In this document: positions 43,133-51,657 of the stretch, one piece after another
Layout of the letters: each line of letters opens with the position of its first letter
How positions within the stretch are numbered: position 1 is the stretch's first letter
From: Photobacterium frigidiphilum
GTDB lineage: Bacteria > Pseudomonadota > Gammaproteobacteria > Enterobacterales > Vibrionaceae
Direction of reading: 5' to 3'
Assembly (NCBI RefSeq): GCF_003025615.1
Contig: NZ_PYMJ01000010.1
Coordinates: 62,001 to 126,000, forward strand
DNA length: 64,000 nt
Made by a program: the position numbers and the translations under genes
The notes under the pieces: generated by a model
What the model saw: only the letters and a program-made list of their open reading frames with translations
What the model was told of the DNA's origin: nothing
Databases searched by the model: none

Positions 43133-44335
43133 CTAAAGCGTCGGGTGCTTGCCTTGCCATACCACTTCACGATAATGAACCGGATCAGTATCACCTTCGG
43201 TATTGATCAACAGCACGACAGAGTATTTATTCAGCCCCATCTTCGCCATTAATGCTTCACGGTCTGGATGGTAATGGGCGGCTACTAATAAGCCCGCACC
43301 TACTGCACCTGATTCCCCGGATATCACACGAGGATCATCACCTAATGGATTACCCAATACGCGCATGCCAAGTGCTGCTACGCTATCTTGGCAAGAAACA
43401 AATTGAGTCGCGCAATCACGCAATACTGGCCAACCTAACGGATTTGGTTCACCACACGCTAGACCCACCATGATGGTTGCCATGTCGCCGCCAACATTCA
43501 CCATGCCGCCGTCAGCACTGATACCTGAACGGTAGATACAGTCTGCTTGGTCGGGTTCAATTATTACAGAATGCAAATTTTCAGCGCCATATAGGTCACA
43601 TAGGTACCCCAAGACACCGCCCGCTAATGCACCGACACCGGCTTGCAAGAACACATGTGTTGGTTTAGCAACAGCGTGGATTTTCATTTGATCAACGGCT
43701 TCTGCCGCTAATGTTGTATAACCTTGCATAATCCATGTTGGGATTTTGGTATAACCTTCCCATGCCGTGTCTTGAACCACTTTCCATCCGCTCTCTTCTG
43801 CTGTCTTAATAGCTAATCGCACGGTATCGTCGTAGTTCATGTCGGTAACGATACATTCAGCACCTAAAGCGCGAATGTTTTTTACGCGTTCGTCAGCCGC
43901 ACCTTTTGGCATATACACAACCGCATTTTGACCCAGCTTATTCGCTGCCCATGCTACGCCGCGTCCATGGTTACCATCGGTTGCTGTTGCGAACGTCATC
44001 TTTTCTTTAATGTCATTTTTGAGCGTATCGAAATCAAAGGCATTTATATCAAGTTGGTATTCATCACATAGCAAGCGAGCAATAGCATATGCCCCACCTA
44101 ACATTTTGAATGCGCATAAATCGAAACGGTGGGATTCATCTTTTACTAAGATTTTGCCGACACCAATTTCTTTAGCTAGACAGTCGAGAGATTGCAATGG
44201 TGTTGGTTGATAACCTTCAACTTTTTGATGGAAGGCACGGGCTTTTTCCGCTTCATCAATGGTGAACAAAGAAGACAGCTGACCGTTATAGTGACGGTTA
44301 TCGGCTATCTCCATTTTTAGAGAGAATATAGACAC
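43133..44335 (-). CDS. ygeX: Diaminopropionate ammonia-lyase YgeX
   Basis: This PLP enzyme splits 2,3-diaminopropionate to pyruvate and two ammonia. The 400-residue protein resembles E. coli YgeX from its first residues (MSIFSLKMEIADN), which supports the GTG start at 44335 with GAGG upstream. The PLP lysine lies in CAFKMLGGAYA near residue 78, the phosphate-binding glycine loop in GVGALAGGVLGYL, and ATDGNHGRGVAWAA is the asparagine loop. Its pyruvate product would feed NifJ and its ammonia can supply nitrogen. Confidence 0.96.
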   Translation of the reverse strand: MSIFSLKMEIADNRHYNGQLSSLFTIDEAEKARAFHQKVEGYQPTPLQSLDCLAKEIGVGKILVKDESHRFDLCAFKMLGGAYAIARLLCDEYQLDINAFDFDTLKNDIKEKMTFATATDGNHGRGVAWAANKLGQNAVVYMPKGAADERVKNIRALGAECIVTDMNYDDTVRLAIKTAEESGWKVVQDTAWEGYTKIPTWIMQGYTTLAAEAVDQMKIHAVAKPTHVFLQAGVGALAGGVLGYLCDLYGAENLHSVIIEPDQADCIYRSGISADGGMVNVGGDMATIMVGLACGEPNPLGWPVLRDCATQFVSCQDSVAALGMRVLGNPLGDDPRVISGESGAVGAGLLVAAHYHPDREALMAKMGLNKYSVVLLINTEGDTDPVHYREVVWQGKHPTL

Positions 44336-44411
44336 GATCAGACCTCATTGATGTGAATAAAAAGAAGTGCGGGATAACGAAGAACACACTACCCCGCGAA
44401 AGGAGCAAAAC

Positions 44412-45599
44412 TTATTTAACGCGAGTTTTATACTCATCAAGCAGTTGTTGTAATACCAAACCAGGTTCTTGGTATTTACGGTTCATGATCATCGATGCAA
44501 TGATATACGGCTTCCAGCTTGCTTCTTTATAAGTGGCAATACGGTACTTCTCGAATACGGCCTCTTCTACTTCGCCTTCTTTACAAGAAACACCTGTAAT
44601 ATCAGCAGGCAGACAGTGCATGTATAAAGCTTCACCGCCCTTGGTTTTCGTCATCATTTCTTCAGTACAATGCCAGTCTTTAAAGTTCGCATTTTGTGCT
44701 AGGCATTCTTGCTCAAGGGCTTTTAATCCATCATGGTCTTGTGCACGAAGCAATTCGGTACGACGCTCCATCACTTGATACGGAGCCCAAGATTTAGGGT
44801 AAACAATATCAGCACCGTCGAACGCTTCTTCCATAGACGTTACTTGAGTAAAGCTACCACCAGATGCTTCTGCGTTCTGACGCGCTTGCTCAACCACTTC
44901 AGGAATAAGGTCGTAACCTTCTGGATGCGCTAATGTCACGTCCATGCCAAAGCGGGTCATTAAACCAATAATGCCTTGTGGTACAGAAAGTGGTTTGCCG
45001 TAACTTGGAGAGTACGCCCATGTCATTGCGAGTTTCTTACCTTTAAGCTGATTCAAGTCACCAAAGTGCTCTTCTAGCCATGCAAGATCTGCCATTGATT
45101 GAGTTGGGTGGTCAATGTCACACTGAAGGTTAACTAATGCAGGACGGCTCGGTAAAACGCCTTCTTTAACACCTTCATCTAATGCAGCACCCACTTCACG
45201 CATATAAGCATTACCTGCGCCTAAATACATATCATCGCGAATACCAATGGCATCGGCACAAAATGAAATCATGTTTGCTGTTTCACGCACGGTTTCACCA
45301 TGTGCGATTTGAGATTTACCTTCGTCAAGATCTTGCTGGGCCAAACCCAACATATTAATCGCAGAAGCATAAGAGAAACGGGTACGTGTTGAGTTATCGC
45401 GGAACAGAGAAATACCTAAGCCGTTATTAAATACATTGGTTGCAATATTCTCTTGGCGCATCGCTTTTAAAACTTGCGCTGTTTTTAATACACGCTCTAG
45501 TTCTTCTGGGCTCTGCTCCCACGTTAATAAGAAATCTTTATCATGCAGTTCAGACTTTAGTTCATTGATTTCCTTGATCAGTTCATTAATGCTTTTCAT
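44412..45599 (-). CDS. ygeW: YgeW knotted carbamoyltransferase
   Basis: The 395-residue product is a member of the aspartate/ornithine carbamoyltransferase fold, YgeW type. The carbamoyl-phosphate loop is present as FRDNSTRTRFSYAS near residue 65, the second-domain HCLPADITG near 330, and the family's long insertions are kept. Its substrate is unproven; in purine-degrading clusters it is placed as the enzyme that releases carbamoyl phosphate from a ureido compound, leaving 2,3-diaminopropionate. It is the first gene of the long minus-strand operon, and GGAAG precedes the ATG. A candidate sigma-54 promoter lies about 110 bases upstream. Confidence 0.95.
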   Translation of the reverse strand: MKSINELIKEINELKSELHDKDFLLTWEQSPEELERVLKTAQVLKAMRQENIATNVFNNGLGISLFRDNSTRTRFSYASAINMLGLAQQDLDEGKSQIAHGETVRETANMISFCADAIGIRDDMYLGAGNAYMREVGAALDEGVKEGVLPSRPALVNLQCDIDHPTQSMADLAWLEEHFGDLNQLKGKKLAMTWAYSPSYGKPLSVPQGIIGLMTRFGMDVTLAHPEGYDLIPEVVEQARQNAEASGGSFTQVTSMEEAFDGADIVYPKSWAPYQVMERRTELLRAQDHDGLKALEQECLAQNANFKDWHCTEEMMTKTKGGEALYMHCLPADITGVSCKEGEVEEAVFEKYRIATYKEASWKPYIIASMIMNRKYQEPGLVLQQLLDEYKTRVK

Positions 45600-45710
45600 T
45601 TTATTCTTCCCAGTTATGAATTCGTTATTGGTGTATATCCAGTTATCAAATATGTAAGAGTGCGAGGCTGGAAATGCTTGTGGGTGTTAACAAGCTTCTG
45701 GTTCTCTTAA

Positions 45711-45728
45711 TCCAATAACTGTGCCAAT
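45711..45728 (-). promoter_or_regulatory. Candidate sigma-54 promoter for the ygeW operon
   Basis: On the minus strand the sequence TTGGCACAGTTATTGGA keeps the full -24 element (TTGGCAC) and the five-base spacer, followed by TTGG where the consensus has TTGC. The -12 GC is thus half matched. It points toward ygeW and lies between that gene and the divergent sigma-54 activator. Confidence 0.45.
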
Positions 45729-45818
45729 TAAAAAACAATTAACTAAAATAGATTTAATGCATTAAAAAACAACAGCTTATACCAAGGCGTGAAAAGTTAC
45801 TTAATATTTATAGCCAAA

Positions 45819-45866
45819 TTATCACTATCAGCGGCTATCAGTGATAGTAACCAAAATGATAGTGAC
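45819..45866. promoter_or_regulatory. Cluster of TGATAGT/ACTATCA motifs, candidate activator-binding sites
   Basis: Within 48 bases the core ACTATCA or its complement TGATAGT occurs three times: in ATCACTATCA (45821-45830), in TATCAGTGATAGT (45836-45848) and in CAAAATGATAGT (45852-45863). The last is identical to the arms of the inverted repeat at 33554-33590. The position, about 100 bases upstream of the sigma-54-like promoter and 200 before the activator gene, is where enhancer sites would be expected. Confidence 0.5.
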
Positions 45867-45887
45867 CACAGTGTCAATTATCATATT

Positions 45888-45959
45888 GATATTCTGATGT
45901 GACCGCGCTAACAATTCCTATTTGATATTCTGGTGTGACCGCGCTAGCAATTCCTATTT
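45888..45959. repeat. Tandem direct repeat, two 36-base copies, each with a CRP-like half-palindrome
   Basis: The 36-base units at 45888-45923 and 45924-45959 differ at two positions only. Each holds TGTGACCGCGCTAACA or TGTGACCGCGCTAGCA, which follows the CRP pattern TGTGA-N6-TCACA in the first half and partly in the second. They sit just upstream of the activator gene. Confidence 0.7.
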
Positions 45960-46058
45960 CGTATTATCACTCGACGATAAAAGCCTGATTCACATCAAAT
46001 TGATGCAAGCAATACTTGATTAAGTTATAGAAGTATTATTTAGGGATAGAACTGAATT

Positions 46059-47816
46059 ATGTTGAACACCACACATCAATCAGAATTAATGCAATTGCAG
46101 CCAACCATTCTGCGCTTCACCCAAATGCTTTCTGCCGTGCTTCAATTAGATGCAGAAGTGGTTGATGCCAATTTAGTACGTATTGCGGGTACTGGTCCTT
46201 ACAGTAAATTTTTTGGTAAGAAGTTAAATACTAGCTCAAGAATATTTCGCTATATTTTGGAAACACACCAAGAAAAAGTCGTTGTTAAATCACGTACCGA
46301 TCCTTTGTGCGATGGATGTACTAACAAAACTAATTGTCGTGAAACCGCTTTTCTTGGCGTCCCCATTATGATTGAAGACCGTTGTATCGGTGTGATCAGC
46401 TTAGTGGCTTTCAATATCGAGTCTCGTGAAAAGATTAAAGAAAATGCTCAGCTATTTTCCGACTATATTCGGCACATCTCAGAGCTGTTTGTCTCAAAAG
46501 TTTTAGATATAAACGACTCAGAGCACGGGCTAGATAAAGTGTTTACTAGCCTGATCGAAAATATGGATCAAGGGGTATTAGTACTCGATGAGCATAGCCG
46601 TGTTCAATACGGTAATACGCCAGCCCTCACTAATTTGAATATAGAAAAAGAAGAATTAGTACGGGTAGAAGTAAACATCCAACCTTTATCTATTCACAAC
46701 AACGATCTTAAAGGTCATCAACAGCACATTATTTCTTTAGGCAAACGCCAAGAATTAGTGGTTGGTCAGTTCCATGATATTCAAGGGCACCAACTCTTTA
46801 TTATGGCTTTCTATCAACCGAATACATCTTTCTCGAATAATGAGGCTCCGAAAGCACAATTCACGGGTGTGATTGGTGAATGTAAAAAGATGCAGCAACT
46901 GAAGGTGCTTATCTCTCGTATTGCCAGCAGCCCTTCCAGTGTATTAATTAATGGTGATAGTGGCACAGGTAAAGAAGTTGTCGCGCATGCCGTTCATAAT
47001 ATGAGCGATCGTGTCGATAAGCCTTTTATTGCCATTAACTGTGCCGCGATTCCAGACCAATTATTAGAAAGTGAACTATTTGGCTATGTAAAAGGCGCTT
47101 TTACTGGTGCATCAAGCAAAGGCAAAACAGGGCTGATTCAAGCTGCTAATCAAGGCACCCTATTTCTTGATGAAATCGGTGATATGTCGATGACATTGCA
47201 AGCTAAATTATTACGGGTATTAGAAGAACGAGAAGTCATGCCGATTGGCTCAAATACGGCCATTCCTGTCAATATTCGCGTGATTTCAGCAACAAACCGT
47301 AATTTCGCAGAAATGATTGCCACCAACAAGTTCAGAGAGGATTTATATTATCGTTTAAACGTCATTCCCATTCATTTACCCACTTTAAAAGAACGCGGAA
47401 AAGATGTTGAGCTGCTAATCCACTTCTTTCTTGATATTCACACCCGTAAAATCGGTGTTAGCTATCCAGGTATTACACCTGCCGTTATGTTGCGACTGAA
47501 TGCGTACCATTGGCCGGGCAATGTGCGTGAGTTGAGCAATCTTATTGAATACCTCGTCAATGTTGTACCAGAAGGTGATGCTATCGATATCGATCTATTA
47601 CCTCCCTACTTTGAAGGCACAGTGCTAGAACAGAAAAGTGATCAACTGATCATTGATGACAGCATTATGAGCTTAGAAGAAATGGAAAAAATTCGAATTG
47701 AAGAAGCGATTAGTCGGTTAAGCAACCGGAAATTAGTCGCGGATGAACTGGGAATTGGTATTGCGACGTTATACCGAAAAATCAAAAAATATGGTTTGAG
47801 TTCTCACGGTAGTTAA
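46059..47816 (+). CDS. Sigma-54-dependent activator of the YgeV type
   Basis: The 585-residue protein has a GAF-like N-terminal sensor (about residues 1-155), a PAS-like segment (about 165-265), an AAA+ sigma-54 interaction domain and a C-terminal Fis-type helix-turn-helix (LVADELGIGIATLYRKIKKY). In the AAA+ domain the Walker A sequence GDSGTGKEVVAHAVH is near residue 302, the sigma-54-binding GAFTGA loop near 347 and the Walker B LFLDEIGDM near 367, so it should be an active ATPase. The sensor contains DPLCDGCTNKTNC (Cys 84, 87, 93), possibly a metal or redox site. It is divergent from ygeW, as ygeV is in the E. coli cluster, and is the obvious regulator of that operon. Confidence 0.92.
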   Translation: MLNTTHQSELMQLQPTILRFTQMLSAVLQLDAEVVDANLVRIAGTGPYSKFFGKKLNTSSRIFRYILETHQEKVVVKSRTDPLCDGCTNKTNCRETAFLGVPIMIEDRCIGVISLVAFNIESREKIKENAQLFSDYIRHISELFVSKVLDINDSEHGLDKVFTSLIENMDQGVLVLDEHSRVQYGNTPALTNLNIEKEELVRVEVNIQPLSIHNNDLKGHQQHIISLGKRQELVVGQFHDIQGHQLFIMAFYQPNTSFSNNEAPKAQFTGVIGECKKMQQLKVLISRIASSPSSVLINGDSGTGKEVVAHAVHNMSDRVDKPFIAINCAAIPDQLLESELFGYVKGAFTGASSKGKTGLIQAANQGTLFLDEIGDMSMTLQAKLLRVLEEREVMPIGSNTAIPVNIRVISATNRNFAEMIATNKFREDLYYRLNVIPIHLPTLKERGKDVELLIHFFLDIHTRKIGVSYPGITPAVMLRLNAYHWPGNVRELSNLIEYLVNVVPEGDAIDIDLLPPYFEGTVLEQKSDQLIIDDSIMSLEEMEKIRIEEAISRLSNRKLVADELGIGIATLYRKIKKYGLSSHGS

Positions 47817-47849
47817 TCCATTATTCCTGCGATAGAATGAACAACATAA

Positions 47850-47872
47850 ATCCCGCTAACTGCGGGTTTTAT
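47850..47872 (+). terminator. Probable rho-independent terminator after the activator gene
   Basis: The short stem CCCGC / GCGGG is followed by TTTTATGTTT, 34 bases after the stop codon. The stem is only five or six pairs, so efficiency is uncertain. Confidence 0.55.
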
Positions 47873-48177
47873 GTTTACGCTTGTTCATTATATTGTCATG
47901 CCGTAAACGTATTCTTCGTTACAAAACACCATATAGAGTCACACAACTAGTGTTACTGGCTAACTTATTAATTACCTTAGCATATTGTTTTTAACGCTTA
48001 AGGTATAAGGAACGGGGAAAATCCCCACAAATATACAAAAACATGATCTCGTTCGCGAAATTTATGTCATCATTCTTTGAATTACGCGCCTCGACGCTCT
48101 ACGATTGACGCCCTAAATGAAAGTTATACTACAATTTTCATTTATGCCTTCTTCTAAACATAAACAGAGTCTATTGC
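47873..48177. other. Intergenic region before the malic enzyme gene
   Basis: About 300 bases with no gene or recognised RNA. It must contain the malic enzyme promoter, which I cannot assign. Confidence 0.35.
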
Positions 48178-49866
48178 ATGAACAACGATAAAAGACCTTT
48201 ATACATCCCCTACGCCGGTCCCGCTTTACTTGAAACACCTCTGCTAAATAAAGGTAGTGCATTCTCTATAGAAGAACGTATGTTCTTCAACTTGGAAGGT
48301 CTGCTTCCTGAAGCAATTGAATCTATAGAAGAACAAACAGAACGTGCTTATCAACAATACCAAAAATTTGATAAAGACATGGATAAGCACATCTATCTTC
48401 GTAATATCCAAGATACAAACGAAACCTTATTCTACCGTTTGGTTGAAAATCACATCACAGAAATGATGCCGATTATTTATACGCCAACAGTTGGCGCGGC
48501 TTGTGAAGATTTCTCTAACATTTACCGTCGTGGTCGTGGTCTGTTTATCTCGTACCCAAACCGTGACCGCATTGAAGACATGCTAAACAATGCCTCTCGT
48601 CAAAACGTAAAAGTTATTGTTGTAACCGATGGCGAGCGTATTCTTGGTCTTGGCGATCAGGGTATCGGCGGCATGGGCATTCCCATTGGTAAGCTAGCAC
48701 TTTACACCGCTTGTGGTGGTATAAGCCCTGCATATACTCTACCCGTTGTACTGGATGTAGGTACTAACAACCCGCAACGTTTATCTGACCCTATGTACAT
48801 GGGCTGGCGTCACACTCGTATTTCTGGACAGGAATACGACAACTTTGTTGATGAGTTCATTCAAGCAGTTAAGCAACGTTGGCCTGATGCGTTAATTCAA
48901 TTTGAAGATTTCGCACAAAAGAATGCCATGCCATTGCTTGAGCGTTACAAAAACAAAGTCTGCTGTTTCAACGATGACATTCAAGGTACAGCAGCTGTTA
49001 CTGTAGGTTCATTACTTGCGGCGTGTAAAGCAGCGAAAAGTAAACTATCTGAACAGCGAATTTCTTTCTTAGGTGCAGGTTCAGCAGGTTGTGGTATTGC
49101 TGAAGCGATTGTTGCACAAATGGTATCTGAAGGTATTTCTGAAGCACAAGCACGCAGCCAAGTATTCATGGTCGACCGTTGGGGCTTGCTGATTGATGAC
49201 ATGCCAAACCTGCTTAATTTCCAACAAGCACTGGTTCAGAAGCGCGATACTGTGAATAATTGGGATCTGGCAGATAACAATGTTTCACTGCTTGATGTTA
49301 TGCGTAATGCAAAACCTACGGTACTGATTGGCGTATCTGGTGTACCGGGTCTATTTAGTGAAGAAGTGATCCGTGAGATGCATGCACACTGCAAGCGTCC
49401 TATCGTATTCCCGTTATCTAATCCAACTAGTCGTGTAGAAGCAACACCTGCCGACATCATAAACTGGACTGATGGCAACGCATTGGTAGCAACAGGCTCA
49501 CCATTTGAACCTGTTGTGCACAACGGTAAAACATACCCAATTGCACAGTGTAACAACAGCTACATCTTCCCAGGTATTGGTCTAGGTGTACTAGCAGTAA
49601 ATGCTCGCCGTGTTACCGATGAAATGCTAATGGCAAGTAGCCGTGCATTGGCAGAATGTTCACCGCTTGCAATCAATGGCCATGGTGCATTACTTCCGCC
49701 ACTGGAAGACATTCAAAAAGTATCACGTAAGATCGCATTTGCTGTCGCGAAAAAAGCCATTGAACAAGGTAAAGCGCCGAAAAACTCTGATGAGCGTATT
49801 CTTGAGAAAATCGATGCTAACTTCTGGCAGTCTGATTACCGTAATTACAAACGTACTTCTTTCTAA
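48178..49866 (+). CDS. maeA: NAD-dependent malic enzyme (oxaloacetate-decarboxylating malate dehydrogenase)
   Basis: The 562-residue product, normal for MaeA/SfcA, converts malate to pyruvate and CO2 with NAD+. Family motifs are intact: [17 protein letters not shown] with the catalytic tyrosine near residue 104, [32 protein letters not shown] with metal-binding aspartates, and the NAD site [12 protein letters not shown] near residue 295. It acts in the cytosol to link the TCA cycle to pyruvate. It is monocistronic with its own terminator. Confidence 0.97.
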   Translation: MNNDKRPLYIPYAGPALLETPLLNKGSAFSIEERMFFNLEGLLPEAIESIEEQTERAYQQYQKFDKDMDKHIYLRNIQDTNETLFYRLVENHITEMMPIIYTPTVGAACEDFSNIYRRGRGLFISYPNRDRIEDMLNNASRQNVKVIVVTDGERILGLGDQGIGGMGIPIGKLALYTACGGISPAYTLPVVLDVGTNNPQRLSDPMYMGWRHTRISGQEYDNFVDEFIQAVKQRWPDALIQFEDFAQKNAMPLLERYKNKVCCFNDDIQGTAAVTVGSLLAACKAAKSKLSEQRISFLGAGSAGCGIAEAIVAQMVSEGISEAQARSQVFMVDRWGLLIDDMPNLLNFQQALVQKRDTVNNWDLADNNVSLLDVMRNAKPTVLIGVSGVPGLFSEEVIREMHAHCKRPIVFPLSNPTSRVEATPADIINWTDGNALVATGSPFEPVVHNGKTYPIAQCNNSYIFPGIGLGVLAVNARRVTDEMLMASSRALAECSPLAINGHGALLPPLEDIQKVSRKIAFAVAKKAIEQGKAPKNSDERILEKIDANFWQSDYRNYKRTSF

Positions 49867-49894
49867 TACGTTAACTTTGCAAAAATGAAACATC

Positions 49895-49920
49895 AAGCCC
49901 GCCTCGAGCGGGCTTTTTAA
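49895..49920 (+). terminator. Rho-independent terminator after maeA
   Basis: AAGCCCGC and GCGGGCTT form a GC-rich stem around CTCGA, followed by TTTAAT. Confidence 0.88.
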
Positions 49921-50115
49921 TATATTGAAAGATAAATCGCATAAGTTACAATCAATAACCACTTGTTCATTATAACTCACATGATAAACAAGTACTCGTT
50001 ATGCTTATTTTTGTATCAATAGGTAAAATTTACATCAATTTTGACACGTTTTTAACGCAACATTATCAATAGATTAAGGTAATATTATCAATATCTATTT
50101 TATCGTTGGATAATT

Positions 50116-50817
50116 ATGAAACTGCTCACAATATGTCGCTTTTTTGCAGTTCTCTGTATCATTTTAGTTAGCACTAGCTTATTGATCGATCGTTGGGTTT
50201 CAGCGAGTACTTCTGATCGTATCTTTTATGACGTTTCTCATATTCCTTCTCGCTCTATTGGGTTAGTACTCGGCACGAGTAAATACATAGCTAAAACATT
50301 AAACCCTTATTACAGCTATCGTATGGAAGCTGCACTTGAGCTTTATAAACAAGGGAAAATTAACGTTTTTTTATTGAGTGGTGATAATGCCCATCGCTCA
50401 TATAATGAACCTTGGACAATGAAACGTGATTTATTAAAGTCAGGTATTCCAGATAGCGATATTGTGCTCGATTATGCAGGCTTTAGAACCTTAGATTCTG
50501 TTGTTCGCGCTAAAGAGGTTTTTGAAGCCGATCACTTTGTTATTATTACCCAAAAATTCCATTGTGAACGCGCGCTCTTTATTGCCGAGAGCAATAACAT
50601 CGATGCGATTTGTTTAGCGGTACCCGAACCAAGAGGATTTGCAGGGTTTAAAATTCGACTTAGAGAAGTACTGGCTCGTGGTAAAGCGGTGATCGATTTA
50701 TACGTATTAGATATTCAACCGCGTTTTCTTGGCCCTAAAGAGCCGATTGAGCCAACACCAAGTGATAAAACAAACGCTAACATTGATAACAAAAACGCCA
50801 AAGAAAATACCAATTAA
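50116..50817 (+). CDS. sanA: SanA/YdcF-family envelope protein (DUF218)
   Basis: The 233-residue product has one N-terminal membrane span (about residues 9-28) and a periplasmic DUF218 domain with VLGTSKYI, LLSGDNAHRSYNEPW, AGFRTLDSVVRAKEVF and TQKFHCERALFIA. SanA in enterobacteria affects envelope permeability and vancomycin sensitivity; the chemistry of DUF218 is unresolved. A low-complexity Asn/Lys-rich tail of about 25 residues at the C-terminus is unlike E. coli SanA. It is followed by a terminator. Confidence 0.9.
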   Translation: MKLLTICRFFAVLCIILVSTSLLIDRWVSASTSDRIFYDVSHIPSRSIGLVLGTSKYIAKTLNPYYSYRMEAALELYKQGKINVFLLSGDNAHRSYNEPWTMKRDLLKSGIPDSDIVLDYAGFRTLDSVVRAKEVFEADHFVIITQKFHCERALFIAESNNIDAICLAVPEPRGFAGFKIRLREVLARGKAVIDLYVLDIQPRFLGPKEPIEPTPSDKTNANIDNKNAKENTN

Positions 50818-50851
50818 ATCGTTTAAATTATTATAGATCACTTTTAAAACC

Positions 50852-50887
50852 ATTAAAAAAGCCAGTAATGATACTGGCTTTTTTATT
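50852..50887 (+). terminator. Bidirectional terminator after sanA
   Basis: The stem AAAAAAGCCAGTA / TACTGGCTTTTTT is perfect, with A and T runs on both sides. It ends sanA and, on the other strand, the small gene at 50936-51052. Confidence 0.88.
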
Positions 50888-50935
50888 GAAAAATAAATTC
50901 GAATTCCGTATGTATTTTTCAATCATTCATAGAAA

Positions 50936-51052
50936 CTATTGTTTTTTTGAATTATTTTTAAGTTCTCGCAGACACCTAGCTCGTACTTGCCTCATATGTT
51001 CTTGAGCTTCAGCGTGTATCCTTTTACGCAATGGTGCATTTTTGGAACTCAT
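50936..51052 (-). CDS. 38-residue basic small protein
   Basis: A short frame encodes MSSKNAPLRKRIHAEAQEHM followed by RQVRARCLRELKNNSKKQ. It is rich in Arg and Lys and should form one amphipathic helix. A weak AGG ribosome binding site lies six bases before the ATG, and a shared terminator stands about 50 bases after the stop. The composition is unlike random AT-rich intergenic DNA. I recognise no family; nucleic-acid or ribosome binding is a guess from charge. Confidence 0.5.
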   Translation of the reverse strand: MSSKNAPLRKRIHAEAQEHMRQVRARCLRELKNNSKKQ

Positions 51053-51171
51053 TTTAACCTAGCCTTTATTTTAGTATTATTTTTGTGATTCTTCTTCATA
51101 AAAAGAACCTAAACATATGATACCTAACGCACTAAATTTGAGCGAGTATTTTTAATCAATGAAATATTTTA

Positions 51172-51187
51172 TGTGATATTAATCACG
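51172..51187. promoter_or_regulatory. Candidate CRP-binding site
   Basis: TGTGATATTAATCACG matches TGTGA-N6-TCACA at nine of ten core positions. It lies 120 bases upstream of the 38-residue gene and about 470 bases upstream of the anion symporter. The rest of this 600-base AT-rich gap (51053-51657) shows no other gene. Confidence 0.5.
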
Positions 51188-51657
51188 TTTTTTCAGGCTT
51201 AAATTTTAATATAGGCCTCTTTAACCCGTTATTTTCTACATATGATTACTACTAACATATTAGTCAATAGGCAGTTATTCGATAGATTATTTATATATGA
51301 CAATTAACCTTTAACATTGACCGTATCGAATAACGCAAAGCAACAACATTTTGCCTGCACTTATGAATGATTACTACCGATAATAAAATACATACTCTCA
51401 TTAATGATGAATATTTAATGACACTACGTTAACTACCCTTCTCACGTTTTGCCTTGTTTTCTACCCATCCTATTCAATGGGTAGATCTCTACACATAAGA
51501 AATCAATAACCTCACAAAAATTATAATTACTCCGCCAACAGAACAACAATTGGCCACCAGGGCATTAACAAAAGTTCAATAAGGTGTAACATTCTCAGCA
51601 ACTACACTGTTGTGGTTCCGCTAATAAACACAACGATAACCAATGGAAGGAAAGTCT

